A stretch of 64,000 bases of DNA from Cristatella mucedo (Eukaryota > Bryozoa > Phylactolaemata > Cristatellidae), in assembly GCA_009760855.2 (NCBI GenBank), contig WPIO01000013.1, positions 1,770,001 through 1,834,000 on the forward strand, written 5' to 3'. The notes under the pieces were generated by a model. That model saw only the letters and a list, made by a program, of their open reading frames with translations. It was not told where the DNA came from and did no database searches. The position numbers were made by a program, and so were the translations under genes. Of this stretch, positions 11,594-22,602 are shown piece after piece (position 1 is the first letter of the stretch; each line of letters begins with the position of its first letter).

Positions 11594-13520
11594 ATCTCTC
11601 TCTAGGCACTTTACAATTGCTACAAAGTAAGCATGATCAAATGGTTAGTGGTAGCAGAATCAATAAACAACATGGATAATATGGTTATGGGTGACATGGA
11701 CAGGGTCAGCATCTAATCTTATTTTTAGTATAGTATGCTCATACAAGTTTGCCCAGATTTGATGAGCAATTGTAGGGGGCTCCTCGACTGCTTGTTTACT
11801 GAAAATGCGGTCGAATAATGTTTGTTTTAGCCCTGGCTTGTGATATTAAGAGCAGTTTTCGCCTTCTTCTGACGTCTGCCAGTGACTAGTGAACTAGCAC
11901 ATTTTCTTATGGCATTCTAATTCGCACTGGAGTGGCGATGCTAGGATGAAATGTCTTAAAACTATAACTTGATCCAAAGACGAAAGTAGCCACAAAAGCA
12001 GGCTGGTGCCGAATGTTTTGACCATTTCTACAAAAATGGGTGCCATGGAATGCATCATTTTCTGCCTTTCGTGTGGCTTCACATTAAGACTCTTCAGTCT
12101 TAATTTTTTGGCCTCGTTGGAAAACCATGGCCATGTTAGTGATGAGGTCGGTGACGTTTCACCATTTTCCAGCCATTCAGCAGGCGATTCGCAATTGCTG
12201 CTTAGCCACTCGTCTAGGCAGTGAAATTTGCTAGCTGAATCAGTCTTTTTTTTACTTCAGTAGCTGTGTAGCAAGTCTCAGTGGTAAATCAATTGTAATT
12301 GCATCAGTAAGTCGGAAGGTATACAGATTTATAATGTTGACCGTAATTTGATTCCACATGGCACGGGAACGTTGGTGTTTCCTTTGTGTCCTAGGTGTGC
12401 TACACGTAAGTTCACCAATAGCTAAACAGAACAAAGTTTAATAATTGTGATATTTTCTAGTGGACCCAGGCACCAATGCTATCTAAAATGTGCAGTCAGT
12501 ATTATCTCGCGCCACACTTCCGAGTTCGGAAAACTCAAGTTTATATACTATCTCTGAACCCAGCATAGGTGCCGGTAATATTTCATTCGTACGATATCGA
12601 AAACAGGCAACTAACTTTTAATATTTCATTCGTATGATATCAAAAATAGGCAACTAACTTTTTATCCGTATATCGGCTGGTCCCTGAGCAGTTGGAAAAT
12701 CTGCCTAAAATCGTTCTAAGAGTAGATGCGCGGAAATATACCTCTGTTATATTGTTCTCGGCCAGAGGCCTCGACCAGCCTCCCGTCGGGCCCATTGCCT
12801 AGAGTTTGCTGCTGTTACTTTTTGGGTAGGCTATCACCCTCCCCCCTCCCAGTCGTATGTTACTTGCTCCGACTATGTTCATATCACTGGGCTGCAGAAT
12901 TATCAATGGCGCGGCTCCAGCTAGCAGGGGCTACCTACTGCTGGCTGCGTCGATACCGCTTCGGTTGAACCATGCGGCCGGCATTGCTTAACTGCAGTTT
13001 TGCCTTTATGGTGGCAGCTGAGTCCTCTAGAGGGAGAAAAACACTTCCGGTTCTCAGTGCAAACCCTCTCAGCTCGTTCGATTTGTGAGTTCATGAGTGC
13101 ATGCCACGCCTAGTGCAAAGGACCTAAAGATGAATGGCCTAGCCGGCACATCACGTAAAAGACACGAGTAGTAGCATTTATGAAAAGGGGGGGGGGCTTG
13201 TTAGATAATGAAAATGCTGAACTGATATCTAGGCCGTCCATGAATACCCAGGAAGTAAGCAAATCCGAAATTCGCCAGCTGCTTACGCACTAGGTCTCAC
13301 TGGCTTCCTCTAATATTTGTCTGGTGTGTACTCGGTCTGCAGGGCTGCTTCCCCAGCCTGGCCATTCCTTCCTTCTCCTCTCTGGGGGTTATCCTGTTTG
13401 CTTGCTGGCTTCGATATCTCGTGCCATTTTGTGTGGCTCTCTTCAAGTCTTATAAGCTGCCTGTGTATGATTAAGCTGTGTGTTTAAGCTGTGTGATTAA
13501 GCAGTGACATAGTCCTAAAG
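11594..13520. other. No gene recognised (one short tandem repeat)
   Basis: No supported exon. It holds the two-unit 44-bp repeat listed separately, a G9 run near 13189-13197 and otherwise unique DNA up to the L2 insertion. Confidence 0.35.
12575..12662. repeat. Tandem duplication, ~44-bp unit x2
   Basis: Two nearly identical head-to-tail units containing TAATATTTCATTCGTACGAT and GGCAACTAACTTTT, differing at a few positions. Confidence 0.9.
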
Positions 13521-13524
13521 CTCG

Positions 13525-15312
13525 TATCTCAATCAAAGAAGACAACAAGTCCACTGGACCCTATTCCCACTGTCCTGCTCCTACGTTGCATTGATCTGCT
13601 GCTGCCATGCATAACCAACATCATTAATATGTCATTAGCCTCAGGTCAGGTCCCAGCACCTTTCAAAAAAGCTGTAGTCAGGCCACTTCTCAAGAAAGCT
13701 ACACTAGACCAAGAGAACTTAAGCAACTACCGCCCAGTCTCCCTTCTACCATTCCTATCAAAGACACTGGAACGGGTCACGGCAGACCAGCTGAACTCGT
13801 ATATCGAAACCTCACACCTTGCTAGTAAGTTCCAGTCTGGCTTTAGAGCTAATCACTCCACAGAGTCAGCATTGCTTCGGGTATACAACGACCTACTTAG
13901 GAATGCAGACATGGGTAGAGTGTCTCTTCTTGTTTTGCTCGATCTTTCGGCAGCTTTTGATACCATCGATCACAAAGTACTTCTAGAGCGCCTCTCATCT
14001 CGCCTGGGCATCACTGGCACTGCTCTGCAGTGGTTCAGGTCCTATCTCAGTGGGAGACTCCAGAGTGTTGACGTGAATGGACAAAGATCATCTGAAGTAC
14101 CTCTAAAATATGGAGTACCTCAGGGCTCTGTGCTAGGTCCGGTCCTTTTCACCGTTTATACTCTCCCTCTCGCTGATGTGATTGCCAAGCACAATCTAGG
14201 CTTTCACTTCTATGTGGATGACACTCAGTTGTACCTTTGCTTTGATCCCTCCCAGCCTTCGAGCACCTCAAATTCTCTCAACTCACTTGCTGCATGCATT
14301 GATGACATCCGATCATGGATGGCAGCAAATTTTCTAAAACTAAACGATGATAAAACTAACTTACTTGTTATGGGCAAACCTAGTGTTATTCAGAAATTGG
14401 AAAGGCTGACTTTCAAAATTGGCTCTGCCAGCATATCTCCAGTTGCATCAGCTCGAAATCTAGGTGTCATATTCCAAAGCGACCTCTCGTTAGACGACCA
14501 CATCAGCTCCACAGTCAAATCAGCCTATTTTCAGCTTCATAACATTGCTAAAATTAGGGCTTGTTTAGATAAGGATACCACGTCCAAGTTGGTCCATGCA
14601 TTCGTGACATCTCGTCTCGACTTCTGCAACTCACTGCTTACTGGCCTACCAGCATGTGCGATCAGGCGATTGCAGCTGGTGCAAAACTCTGGAGCTAGGC
14701 TTGTCTGTCGTGAGCGTCGCAGTTGCCACATTACTCCACTTCTCGCCGACCTGCACTGGTTACCAGTCAAGCAACGGATTGACTTCAAGGTTTTGTCGCT
14801 CACTTTTAGGTCTCTTCATTCTATGGCTCCAGCCTATCTTTCAGAGATACTACCCCATCAGGCAAAGCATCGTACCACTCGCTTTTCGGAATCCAACAGT
14901 CTAGAAATACCTCGTACAAACCTTAAATCCTTTGGAGACCGTGCATTTAGCTCGTATGCTCCCACAGCCTGGAACTGCCTCCCGACCTGCATCAGAACAT
15001 CCCCTGACCTGACCACATTTAAAAGAAACTTAAAAACATACCTATTTAGGACAGCATTTAGTGGGTCCTTGTGATTCGTCCTCGATGTGCTTATGGGTGC
15101 TGACACTGTTCATGCTGCCACTAACCACATTTGCATGCTGACCCAGTGCATGTAACCCCTAACCATGTTATTCATTTTGTTTGTTTTTCAAGCATGATTT
15201 TACTTACTATTCTATTGCGTATCACTTTGCAGCAAATGTAAAGCGCCTAGAAAGAGATTAAGTTCTCTGAGGGCGCTTTATCAAGTGCAATATTATTAAT
15301 ATTATTATTATA
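13525..15312 (+). mobile_element. L2-type LINE, 5'-truncated, intact RT
   Basis: This is the best-preserved L2 copy in the window. It enters in the EN-RT linker (DPIPTVLLLRCIDLLLPCIT), runs through a full RT and C-terminal region, and ends in a ~240-base 3' UTR. The UTR contains the hairpin AAAGCGCCTAGAAAGAGATT...TTCTCTGAGGGCGCTTT and a (TTA)n tail near 15285-15312. The endonuclease domain and ORF1 are absent, so it cannot be autonomous. The lack of stops argues it is young compared with the other copies. Confidence 0.9.
13629..15074 (+). CDS. L2 LINE reverse transcriptase (ORF2 fragment)
   Basis: A 481-codon frame with reverse transcriptase motifs in order: NYRPVSLLPFLSKTLERV (~res 34), QSGFRANHSTESALLRVYND (~69), VLLDLSAAFDTIDHKVL (~100, first catalytic Asp), GVPQGSVLGPVLFTVY (~160) and FYVDDTQLY (~193, the YxDD catalytic pair). 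The C-terminal tail has LHWLPVKQRIDFKVLSLTFR and WNCLPTCIRTSPDLTTF, as in L2/CR1-type LINEs. The ATG is arbitrary: the frame is open upstream to the truncation point. In an intact element RT copies the element RNA at a nicked target. Without the endonuclease it may act only in trans, if expressed at all. Confidence 0.9.
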   Translation: MSLASGQVPAPFKKAVVRPLLKKATLDQENLSNYRPVSLLPFLSKTLERVTADQLNSYIETSHLASKFQSGFRANHSTESALLRVYNDLLRNADMGRVSLLVLLDLSAAFDTIDHKVLLERLSSRLGITGTALQWFRSYLSGRLQSVDVNGQRSSEVPLKYGVPQGSVLGPVLFTVYTLPLADVIAKHNLGFHFYVDDTQLYLCFDPSQPSSTSNSLNSLAACIDDIRSWMAANFLKLNDDKTNLLVMGKPSVIQKLERLTFKIGSASISPVASARNLGVIFQSDLSLDDHISSTVKSAYFQLHNIAKIRACLDKDTTSKLVHAFVTSRLDFCNSLLTGLPACAIRRLQLVQNSGARLVCRERRSCHITPLLADLHWLPVKQRIDFKVLSLTFRSLHSMAPAYLSEILPHQAKHRTTRFSESNSLEIPRTNLKSFGDRAFSSYAPTAWNCLPTCIRTSPDLTTFKRNLKTYLFRTAFSGSL

Positions 15313-15950
15313 AGCTATTGTACAGCCAACTACAAAAACATGAGTGTAGCCTTTGTTCTTAACTGGAATAGGCTACCTTTAGATCGCATTGCCATGCATG
15401 GCCATTGTTACTGTCTTAACTCCCAGTACAATTGAAAAGGGACCTGCTAGTGGGTGACCATTTAACGATCGAAGCAGACGAAGGGTTGACTCGTGTTCCA
15501 AGGATTTCGGACAGGCACCGTTCTACTAGCCGAATGCTTTGTGTGTCTTAGTGTGGTGCATTTGGTCCCGGGTTTGAATTGTGGTAACACTAGGACTTAT
15601 GCAATGCCATGTGACACCAACCATAGCAAAGCGATCCCCATTACCCACGAGCAGCACACTGCCTGTTGGCTTGCTCCGGCTGAGTCATAGTAGGTGTACA
15701 TAGCTGAGTCATAGTAGGTGTACATTGCATGTGTATTACTTGTCACTTGCGGAAGTAATGGTCACGGAAGACAACGCTGCACCATCTTGCTACATGATAC
15801 AAGTGCTCCATCTTGCTACGTGGCCCAAGTGCAGCATCTGGCAGCGTGATGGAGGGAAGGACAGACTTTCTCGCTTGAATTAGTTGAGATGAGGTGCTTT
15901 TGGCTAGCTTGAATAGTGCTTTTAACTGATGCCAGCACTAAGCCACTGTC
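15313..15950. other. No gene recognised
   Basis: Unique DNA apart from a 23-bp head-to-tail duplication (unit includes GAGTCATAGTAGGTGTACAT) near 15680-15727. Confidence 0.4.
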
Positions 15951-15957
15951 TTGTGCA

Positions 15958-16052
15958 GTAATAATAATAATAATAATAATAATAATACACTTGATAAAGT
16001 GTCCTCGGAGAACTCGACCTCTTTCTAAGGGCTTAACATTTGCTGATGCGTG
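15958..16052 (-). mobile_element. L2 LINE 3' tail fragment
   Basis: A (TAA)n run followed by TACACTTGATAAAGTGTCCT and the hairpin complement, i.e. the last ~80 bases of L2 on the minus strand. Confidence 0.75.
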
Positions 16053-16955
16053 TACACGTGCAAGCAAGGCCACGATAACTATCTTTATTGTATAAAAATG
16101 TCGGCTTGTCGAGAGGAAAGTACATTCCGAAATTTTGTGGATTTAAAAAATAGTAACAGTCTTTCCAATGACCAAAGATGGCCATCTTTCGGCTGTGTAA
16201 AGCTAAATGTGCTATTGGATACACTGGCAGTTTCCTTACATGTAAACATACGATGTCATTATTGTTGCAGAATCGAATGTTGGCTGACCGAAGCTTATAC
16301 TGCACGCCTATGCTGGAAGTGACAATTGGGCCAGGGCATCGAAAACAGTAGAATTTCGTTGGCATATCGGTGCTGCCATCCGTAAGTCGATAGTATTGAG
16401 TGACGGTACTTGACTCACATGCAGTGGTCAATCAGTTTAGAGGATGTCATTGCATCCAGATATTTGTTGTGATTTAGAAGACATAGGAAGTCGTTTATGG
16501 CTATAACCTATGGTGCACTGACACTCTTAGCAAGGGGAGTGGGGTTAGTAAGTTCGACGAAGCAAACTCATCCATGCACTGTGAAGCGGTTCAGTGTGCT
16601 TAAATTTACCCACAATTTCGCATGATCACCGCGTGAAGACCGTGCTATGTTGCAGCTGTCGATGTGAGGCGGGGATGCTGCTTGAGCTATAAGAACAGTG
16701 AACAGTGTGAGATCCACTGGGCATGGAGAATTCTTATCAGGGAGCGGCAGTCTGCTTTTTCTCAGTATGGCCTCCAGCTTCCAGCAGTCGATCGTTCCAT
16801 GGAGGTGGGATCAGGCCAGCCCTGCAGCAATCACTTGTCCCAGCGTGCAGAAGATCGTTGGCCTATAGTTTGAACTGTCTCTTAAGTATCATCAAGCCTC
16901 TGTCTAGTCGATTGCTTTTCTGTTGTTAGTTTAGTTGCTTCTATTCTTTTAACAG
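16053..16955. other. No gene recognised
   Basis: No exon or repeat could be supported. Confidence 0.35.
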
Positions 16956-16957
16956 GG

Positions 16958-17658
16958 AATTCAAGAAAATAAATCAATCGAATATGTGTTTAGGGTACCT
17001 TTCGAAAGACAATTATGTAGAACTGGGATTGAAAGTTCTGACAACTTCGGCATAAAAGAAAACATGGTTATGCAAACCACGTCCAACCCGGATGTAAACC
17101 GAAAGCAAAAAAATCTAACATAAAAAATGTCTGATCTCTTTATCATTTGCAACTTGTATCCCAACTTGCCGAACCTTGGTTGATCGAGATACATGCTTGA
17201 AGCTTTATGAGGTGCATTTTTGTGACTTTGATACAGCTCCATTTTCAGGGTAAGTTAGTGCTTTGTAAATTATATTACTCGGCTAATACTTCACGTATCG
17301 GAGTGAAATTTGAAGTGTAAGTTCAGTTCTGCTTTTTCAAATTAAGTAAGAAAGATTTCTGATTTCTGCTGGATAGATTTTGCTCTATGCGTCCATGATT
17401 ATGGAAAATATAGCTCCATGACAAGTTGGGATGCAAGTCGCATATAATGGAGTTCGGAATTTTTTTTATTTTTTTATTATTTGCTTTTGGTTTACATCTG
17501 GGTTAGACGTTTGCATAACCATTTTTCTTTTATGTGGAAGTCTTCAGAACTTCCTACCCTAATTCTAACATAGTTGTCATTCGAAAGGTACACTAAACAC
17601 ATATTCGATTGTCGGGCACATTTTATAACTATTTTCTTGACATTCGCGTTAGCACATC
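16958..17658. mobile_element. Fold-back element, copy 2
   Basis: The ends are inverted copies: left TCGAATATGTGTTTAGGGTA and CGAAAGACAA; right TTGTCATTCGAAAGGTACAC and AACACATATTCGA. The TIR appears to reach GGAATTCAAGAAAAT (left) and ATTTTCTTGACATTCGC (right). It is homologous to copy 1 over both arms, but part of the right arm (about 7510-7700 of copy 1) is deleted. No coding capacity. Possible imperfect target duplication TTAACA/TTAGCA at the ends. Confidence 0.78.
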
Positions 17659-18145
17659 CGGTCCACCATGCCTCACTTTAGAAAAGGCTGCTGTTAGTTT
17701 CCATTACCTTTGCTTCCTGTTGTCAAGAGCTGCCCTGTTGTTTGTGAGGCCCCCCCTGCAAATAGTAGAGGCCACAGTGCTCGTTGGTAGACTGCTAGAA
17801 AAACCGTTCCTTCTTGATGCAGTGTCCAGTTCGTGGCTGTTTAAAGGGGAAGACTGGATAGTGAACCACCAGCCGTTGCTTATCGACCTAGATCACAGCA
17901 GTTACAAGGTTTGATTAGCAGTTTCTCAGTAGTGATTATTAGAAGCCTCATTTACTGTATTGTATGGGTTAGTACAGCTGATTTAATGATCAGTTCGTGC
18001 CAGCCACTTTAGGATGTGGATTCCGTGGTAATGCTTCACTTCACCTTTAATCCAGCCAAATGTTATCACACTCACTTGTGGACTTATTTAAGATTATTGA
18101 TTGCTGTAGTGTCTAGATTGGAACTACTTTAACGACTCGATAGTC
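17659..18145. other. No gene recognised
   Basis: A frame ending at about 17914 has no domain I recognise. Left unannotated. Confidence 0.3.
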
Positions 18146-18149
18146 GTGC

Positions 18150-18228
18150 TTGTGTCACTAAATAAAGCGCCTAGAAAGAGATTGAATTATCTTAGGGTGC
18201 TTTATTAAGTTTATTATTATTATTACAA
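18150..18228 (+). mobile_element. L2 LINE 3' tail fragment
   Basis: AAAGCGCCTAGAAAGAGATT followed by a degenerate second hairpin half, TGCTTTATTAAG and a (TTA)n tail. Confidence 0.75.
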
Positions 18229-19045
18229 AGCCCACTAGTATTTGTGTAATCGTGGCTGTGAGGTCCAAAATCAGCTGTGGCCTCTGATCGATGTCCGACA
18301 CTTATAATTTGGGAGCAAATACGCATGTTTTTAGCATGAGGATGTGAGACTTGAAAGTTTCAACTGAGTAAAGCAGCACCACAAGTTAGCTCAAAATAAA
18401 ATCCCAGCTTCCTTGAAGTGAAGTGATGGTCTAAACAGAAAATGAGCTAAATCGCTGTTCGTTGAACCAGGATAGGCTGGTTACTTAGCACTGGTGTTTC
18501 AGCTGAAAACTGCTCTCTACCAACAGCATCCACCCCTCTGGTTGTGTTTTAGTCCTTTAAAAACTACCCAACTTAAAACATTTCAATAGAGATAACGTCA
18601 ATTAGATGTAAAAAGGTGAAAGGACAGGGTAGCTGATTCAACAGCAACAACTTTGTTTATACATCGGTAGAAGAGTCTTTGTACTCATTTATAGGATTTG
18701 AATTTTGCCGACATTATTTATGCTATGCATCTGAATTAGATTAAGGATTCTTTCAGATGCCATTTTAACTTACTCTTTCCTCCTTACAGCCGCGACATTT
18801 GAAGGCTGCAATAGATAGAATGTGAGTAGGTAACCTTAAAATGACCCACAGCTTTCTTTTCCCACCTAATCGAGAGCCAACACTGACACAGATAAAAAAA
18901 AAGAGAGTGGAGGAAATTGGGGAGAATAAATTTTGTCAGTATGAATATTCTTTTGTAGAGTCCATCTAATGCTGCCTTCAGTGTGCCTTTGTGATGAGGA
19001 CCCCCCTGCAGCAAAGTAGGCAGCACGTATGACTGGCATTGTGGT
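18229..19045. other. No gene recognised
   Basis: Unique DNA; no supported exon. Confidence 0.35.
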
Positions 19046-19049
19046 TCTT

Positions 19050-19200
19050 AAAAATATATATATATGATTCATTTGTGTAGCACCACAAGAGAACTTAATC
19101 TCTATTCAGGCGCTTCGCATATGCCTCGAGGCTCGAGCCCACGACCTCAGCCTGACCTTGGTTGGGGCGAGCACCTTCAACGCTGGACCAATCCAGCTCT
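19050..19200 (-). mobile_element. SINE-B copy
   Basis: Minus-strand SINE-B with a short (TA)n at its tail end (19050-19064), the L2-like hairpin (AGAGAACTTAATCTC core) and the B-box region GGCTCGAGCCC. Confidence 0.83.
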
Positions 19201-19479
19201 TCCAAACTCAACCGCAAAGTCTTGTCAACGTCAACTGTGTCATCCTTCAAAGTACCACATAGGCTGACCTAATCCACATAGCAGGATGAGTGTGTGACGA
19301 CAGTCCATTAAGGATAATGTCAATTGTACAGGGAGAACACGAGACATGAAACAAAACAATGGGGCTAGGGGTATGGGGCCATAGTCAGAGCTGCCATGGT
19401 GCCGGTGAGAGGCTCCCTGCAAATAATAGATTAGACATCATTGTCTGTTGGCCAAGCTTATTAGTTCGATGGTGGACTG

Positions 19480-19922
19480 GTAGAAAAGCACAGGTAGAAA
19501 AGCAATCGGAACTCGCTTCCACAATTCTTATGCAATCACAACTACTCTCCTGCTGCTGACTACAGCTCATCCTTTTTTGAGGTCCTGAGCTGCTACTTCC
19601 ATGCTACTCACTACCTCAACTGTTCTCCTGACTCTGCTATGCTTCTCACTTTCTCTTTGCTGTGTGAGATTAAGTTTGTTAGCTACCGAATGCGTACCGA
19701 AAGCCGCTTAGGCTGTGTGTGCGCTATACAAAACTCTCCTAAATAGCACCCACATAGTCTCTGTGGAATTACAGACGGAGATACATACATACATAAATAC
19801 ATACATACAATCCCTTCTTAGCTGTGAGTGCGCTATACAAAACTCTCCTGTGTAGCACCCACATAGTCTTTGTAGAATTACAGACGGAGATATATACATA
19901 CATACATACAATCCCTGCTTCG
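19480..19922 (+). mobile_element. LINE-B 3' fragment with duplicated tail
   Basis: From GGAACTCGCTTCCACAATTC on, it parallels the LINE-B copy at 28.6-29.1 kb through the end of its ORF and the tail (GCGCTATACAAAACTCTCCT, ACAGACGGAGATACATAC). The terminal ~105 bases occur twice in tandem (19708-19820 and 19821-19922), each ending in an (ATAC)n run. Confidence 0.75.
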
Positions 19923-19933
19923 TTAAAAAATAC

Positions 19934-20094
19934 AAGCTGACTTAACAGCCACTTTGTATAGCGACAGAAAAGCCTTTATGGCTATCACCACCACTTGCAG
20001 TGGCAATAAAGGATCGCCCACTGTAGGATTTGAATCCACGACTTCGGGACCGAAGTCGAAAAGCAACCGCCTTACCCAGTGTGCCAGCACGGCT
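19934..20094 (-). mobile_element. SINE-A copy
   Basis: Minus-strand copy with the complete body, including TAAAGGATCGCCCACTG, and a diverged B box. Confidence 0.83.
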
Positions 20095-20447
20095 TCAAAG
20101 TCATTTAAGGGGGCAGGCTCTGGCTGAGGATGTAATACCGGATGTATCAACTTAGCACTCTAGCTGCTACAAATTGGTTCAAAATAAATACTCCTGTGTT
20201 AGACTAGTCTTGTATTTTATTGTTATATCGACACTAGGGCTCAGCAGACATTTATGGCACCAAAAAAAAATATTTTGTTGTTTAGGAAGACCGATCCCCC
20301 TAACCTTTGATCAAATGCTATACCAGTCAAGCTATCAAGACTGCCCTATGCATGAAGATAAACACAGGTCTTAAAGCAGTACCATTAAATTTTCACTTAC
20401 CTGCTGGAGTTGATACCTATTGTGTGCTTTAATGATTGTGTTTATGC

Positions 20448-20535
20448 AGTGGGCGAACCGTTATTGCTCATTGCAAGTGGCAGTGATAGCCATTACGGCT
20501 CTTATATAAATTAGGCTGTTGAATTAGCCAACCTT
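20448..20535 (+). mobile_element. SINE-A partial copy (3' half)
   Basis: Contains AGTGGGCGAACCGTTATTGC, GTGATAGCCATTACGGCTCT and GCTGTTGAATTAGC, matching only the 3' half of SINE-A. Confidence 0.65.
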
Positions 20536-20644
20536 TAACTTTTAATTGCGAATTGGTGTTTACCATTGGAAATTTGATGCCAAGCTGCCACTATTATGTC
20601 TGCCGTTATCTGCGACCGGGGAGCATATGGGCTGTACGACTTAC

Positions 20645-20894
20645 CTGCGGTCTAGGCAGGCTGGGATACTGCTCACGAACCGTCTGCAGCTGCGTCCTTG
20701 GCAACCAGTGAATGGGGCTGAGTGTATGTGAAAGATCTTTCTCGTTGCTGTTCTTGTAAAAGGGGGTTGGATAAATTACGTCTGGGGGGACAGAGACTAT
20801 CAGAAAATACTTGGTGCTGTATTTCCCGTCGTTAGGCTGCATTTTTTCCACCTCATACTGCTGCAGCTCCTCTGGCGTCAAGCTGCCTTTTGTA
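20645..20894 (-). CDS. Unidentified candidate exon
   Basis: A minus-strand frame reads TPEELQQYEVEKMQPNDGKY, then STKYFLIVSVPPDVIYPTPF, and ends ...EQYPSLPRPQ at a perfect donor, CAG|GTAAGT (20645/20644). The upstream limit is uncertain: possible acceptors are GGCAG|CTTGACG and GAGCTGCAG|CAGTAT, both with weak pyrimidine tracts. Immediately upstream another frame (VRFYNYDPAVTAELQKAA) looks protein-like and would join by a one-base shift, so this may be one damaged exon. The region is GC-richer than its flanks. I do not recognise the family. Confidence 0.4.
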
Positions 20895-20899
20895 ACTCT

Positions 20900-21588
20900 G
20901 CCGTCACGGCGGGGTCATAATTGTAAAATCTAACTTGACCGGATACTGTCTGTTGTGGGACCCGTGTGGCAGAGCTGTTTCTCCTCAATTTGGACCGATC
21001 CCTCAGCCTCCGACCAGCGGCTCTACCGATCGTTACGTCGAGACTGTCGTTACTCTGCACTCGAGGCTCACAAAGTGGAGAGCAAGCCGTCGCTTTGTAT
21101 ACCAGCCCCTTTATACTGCACTATCTGGCAGCCCTGGTCGTACCAAGCCCTTGGACCGGAAGCTCGAAGCACGTTCACCAGGCTGCTGCAGTAATTCTAA
21201 TGCACTTTGAGCGCTTCTCATTGCATGTGCCCTCCTAACACTGGCAGACTTATTTGTTGTCGACGGTGGCCAGTGCCCTTACCCGTTTTGGGGAACTGCA
21301 CGCTGCTGCTTACCCAGAGGTTGACTGATAAGACACGGTGTAAGGCAATCTGCAGTGGGTAGTGACAAGCAAGCAACCTCCTACATCCCCCATCTCGTAA
21401 GCAGTGACAACCTGTGAGGCAGCTACTCTTAGCTAGCTCTGACTATTCATCAGAGGTAATCACGCAGCAGTGCTTTGCCACAGTTCCCTCCCCACGAGAA
21501 AACCGACTTAATTTGGCTTTGCAAGATATAATTGATTTGGCTATTAAACCACTACAGCTCATCCAAACATCGTGGGCTAACGGTGAGT
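20900..21588. other. No gene recognised
   Basis: GC-richer DNA (20.9-21.25 kb) adjoins the candidate minus-strand exon and may hold more of that gene, but no further exon could be bounded. Confidence 0.3.
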
Positions 21589-21589
21589 A

Positions 21590-21805
21590 ATAATACTAAT
21601 AGTAATTATAATGCATTCGTATAGAATCCTTGGAGAACTTAATCTCTTTATGGACACTTCATGTATGCTATAAAGGAAGTGAGATCAGAGGGTTGGTGGT
21701 AACATCCACGTGCGAACAAGCATAGCAGGGTTTGACTTAGCATGCTCAGTGTCAACATTTGAATATGGTTAATGGTAGCATGCAGTGTCAGCACCATGCA
21801 TAAGC
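21590..21805 (-). mobile_element. L2 LINE 3' end fragment
   Basis: An interrupted TAA-rich tail and GAGAACTTAATCTCTTTAT (hairpin remnant) lead into ~150 bases of diverged L2 3' UTR ending AGCATGCAGTGTCAGCACCA, on the minus strand. It directly abuts a second L2 copy. Confidence 0.7.
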
Positions 21806-22482
21806 ACATAACAATAATAATACATTTGAAATAGCATCCTCAGAGATCTCAATCTCTGTCTAGACATGACATTTGCTGCAAAGGGGGCATAATCGAATGG
21901 TTAGTCGTAGCTTGCTCAATAAACAGCAAGAATAACATGGTTAGAGGCGCCGTGTATAGGGTCAGCATTAAAATATGGTTAGAGGCAGCATGAACACGTA
22001 AGTGTCAGCATGCATAAGCACATAAAGGACAACTCACAGGGCCCCTGCAAATGCTGTCAGAAGCAGATGCATTTTCAGCTTATTTTTAAAATGTCAAGTC
22101 GAGGAATGTGATGTCAGTCAGAAGTGAGTTCTAGGCTTTGGAAGCATACGAACTAAAGGCATAGGCTCCAAGGAGTTTCAGGTTCGTCTGAGGTATAACT
22201 AAACGATTCGAGTCAGAAAAGCAGGTGGTACAATTGCCTAGCCTTTTGGAAGGGTAGTTCTGATAGATAACCTGGAGTCAGAGAACGATGGACCTAAAAG
22301 TGAGTGACAGAACCTTCAAGTCATTGCTCCGCTTGATTGGGAGCCAGTGTAAGTCGGCAAGAAGTTGTGTAATGTGGCACTTGTGATACTCATGACAGGT
22401 AAGCCTAGCTTTAGAGTATTGCACCAACTTTAAGTGTCTGATTGCAAAGGCTGGGAGACCAGCAAGCACTGAGTTACAGATG
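21806..22482 (-). mobile_element. L2 LINE 3' part (with inverted 5' part to the right)
   Basis: Minus-strand L2 from its tail near 21815 through the 3' UTR into the C-terminal RT region (ADLHWLPIKRSNDLKVLSLT, CNSVLAGLPAFAIRHLKLVQ). The 5' limit is at TCTGTAACTCAGTG, about 22482. The preceding part of the element lies in opposite orientation at 22603-22762. Confidence 0.8.
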
Positions 22483-22491
22483 CATATACAA

Positions 22492-22494
<3 letters not shown>

Positions 22495-22547
<53 letters not shown>
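22495..22547. repeat. (TG)n microsatellite
   Basis: Pure GT repeat of ~25 units, at the junction between the two oppositely oriented L2 pieces. Confidence 0.97.
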
Positions 22548-22548
<1 letters not shown>

Positions 22549-22602
22549 TGTGAGTACTTATTCGTACGTGTGTATACAAGTGTGTGTGTGTGAAATATAT
22601 AT

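Noticed and set aside
17609-17914. 101-codon plus-strand ORF beginning at the end of the fold-back element
   Set aside because: Its start lies in the repeat, no family is recognised, and no good acceptor bounds it.
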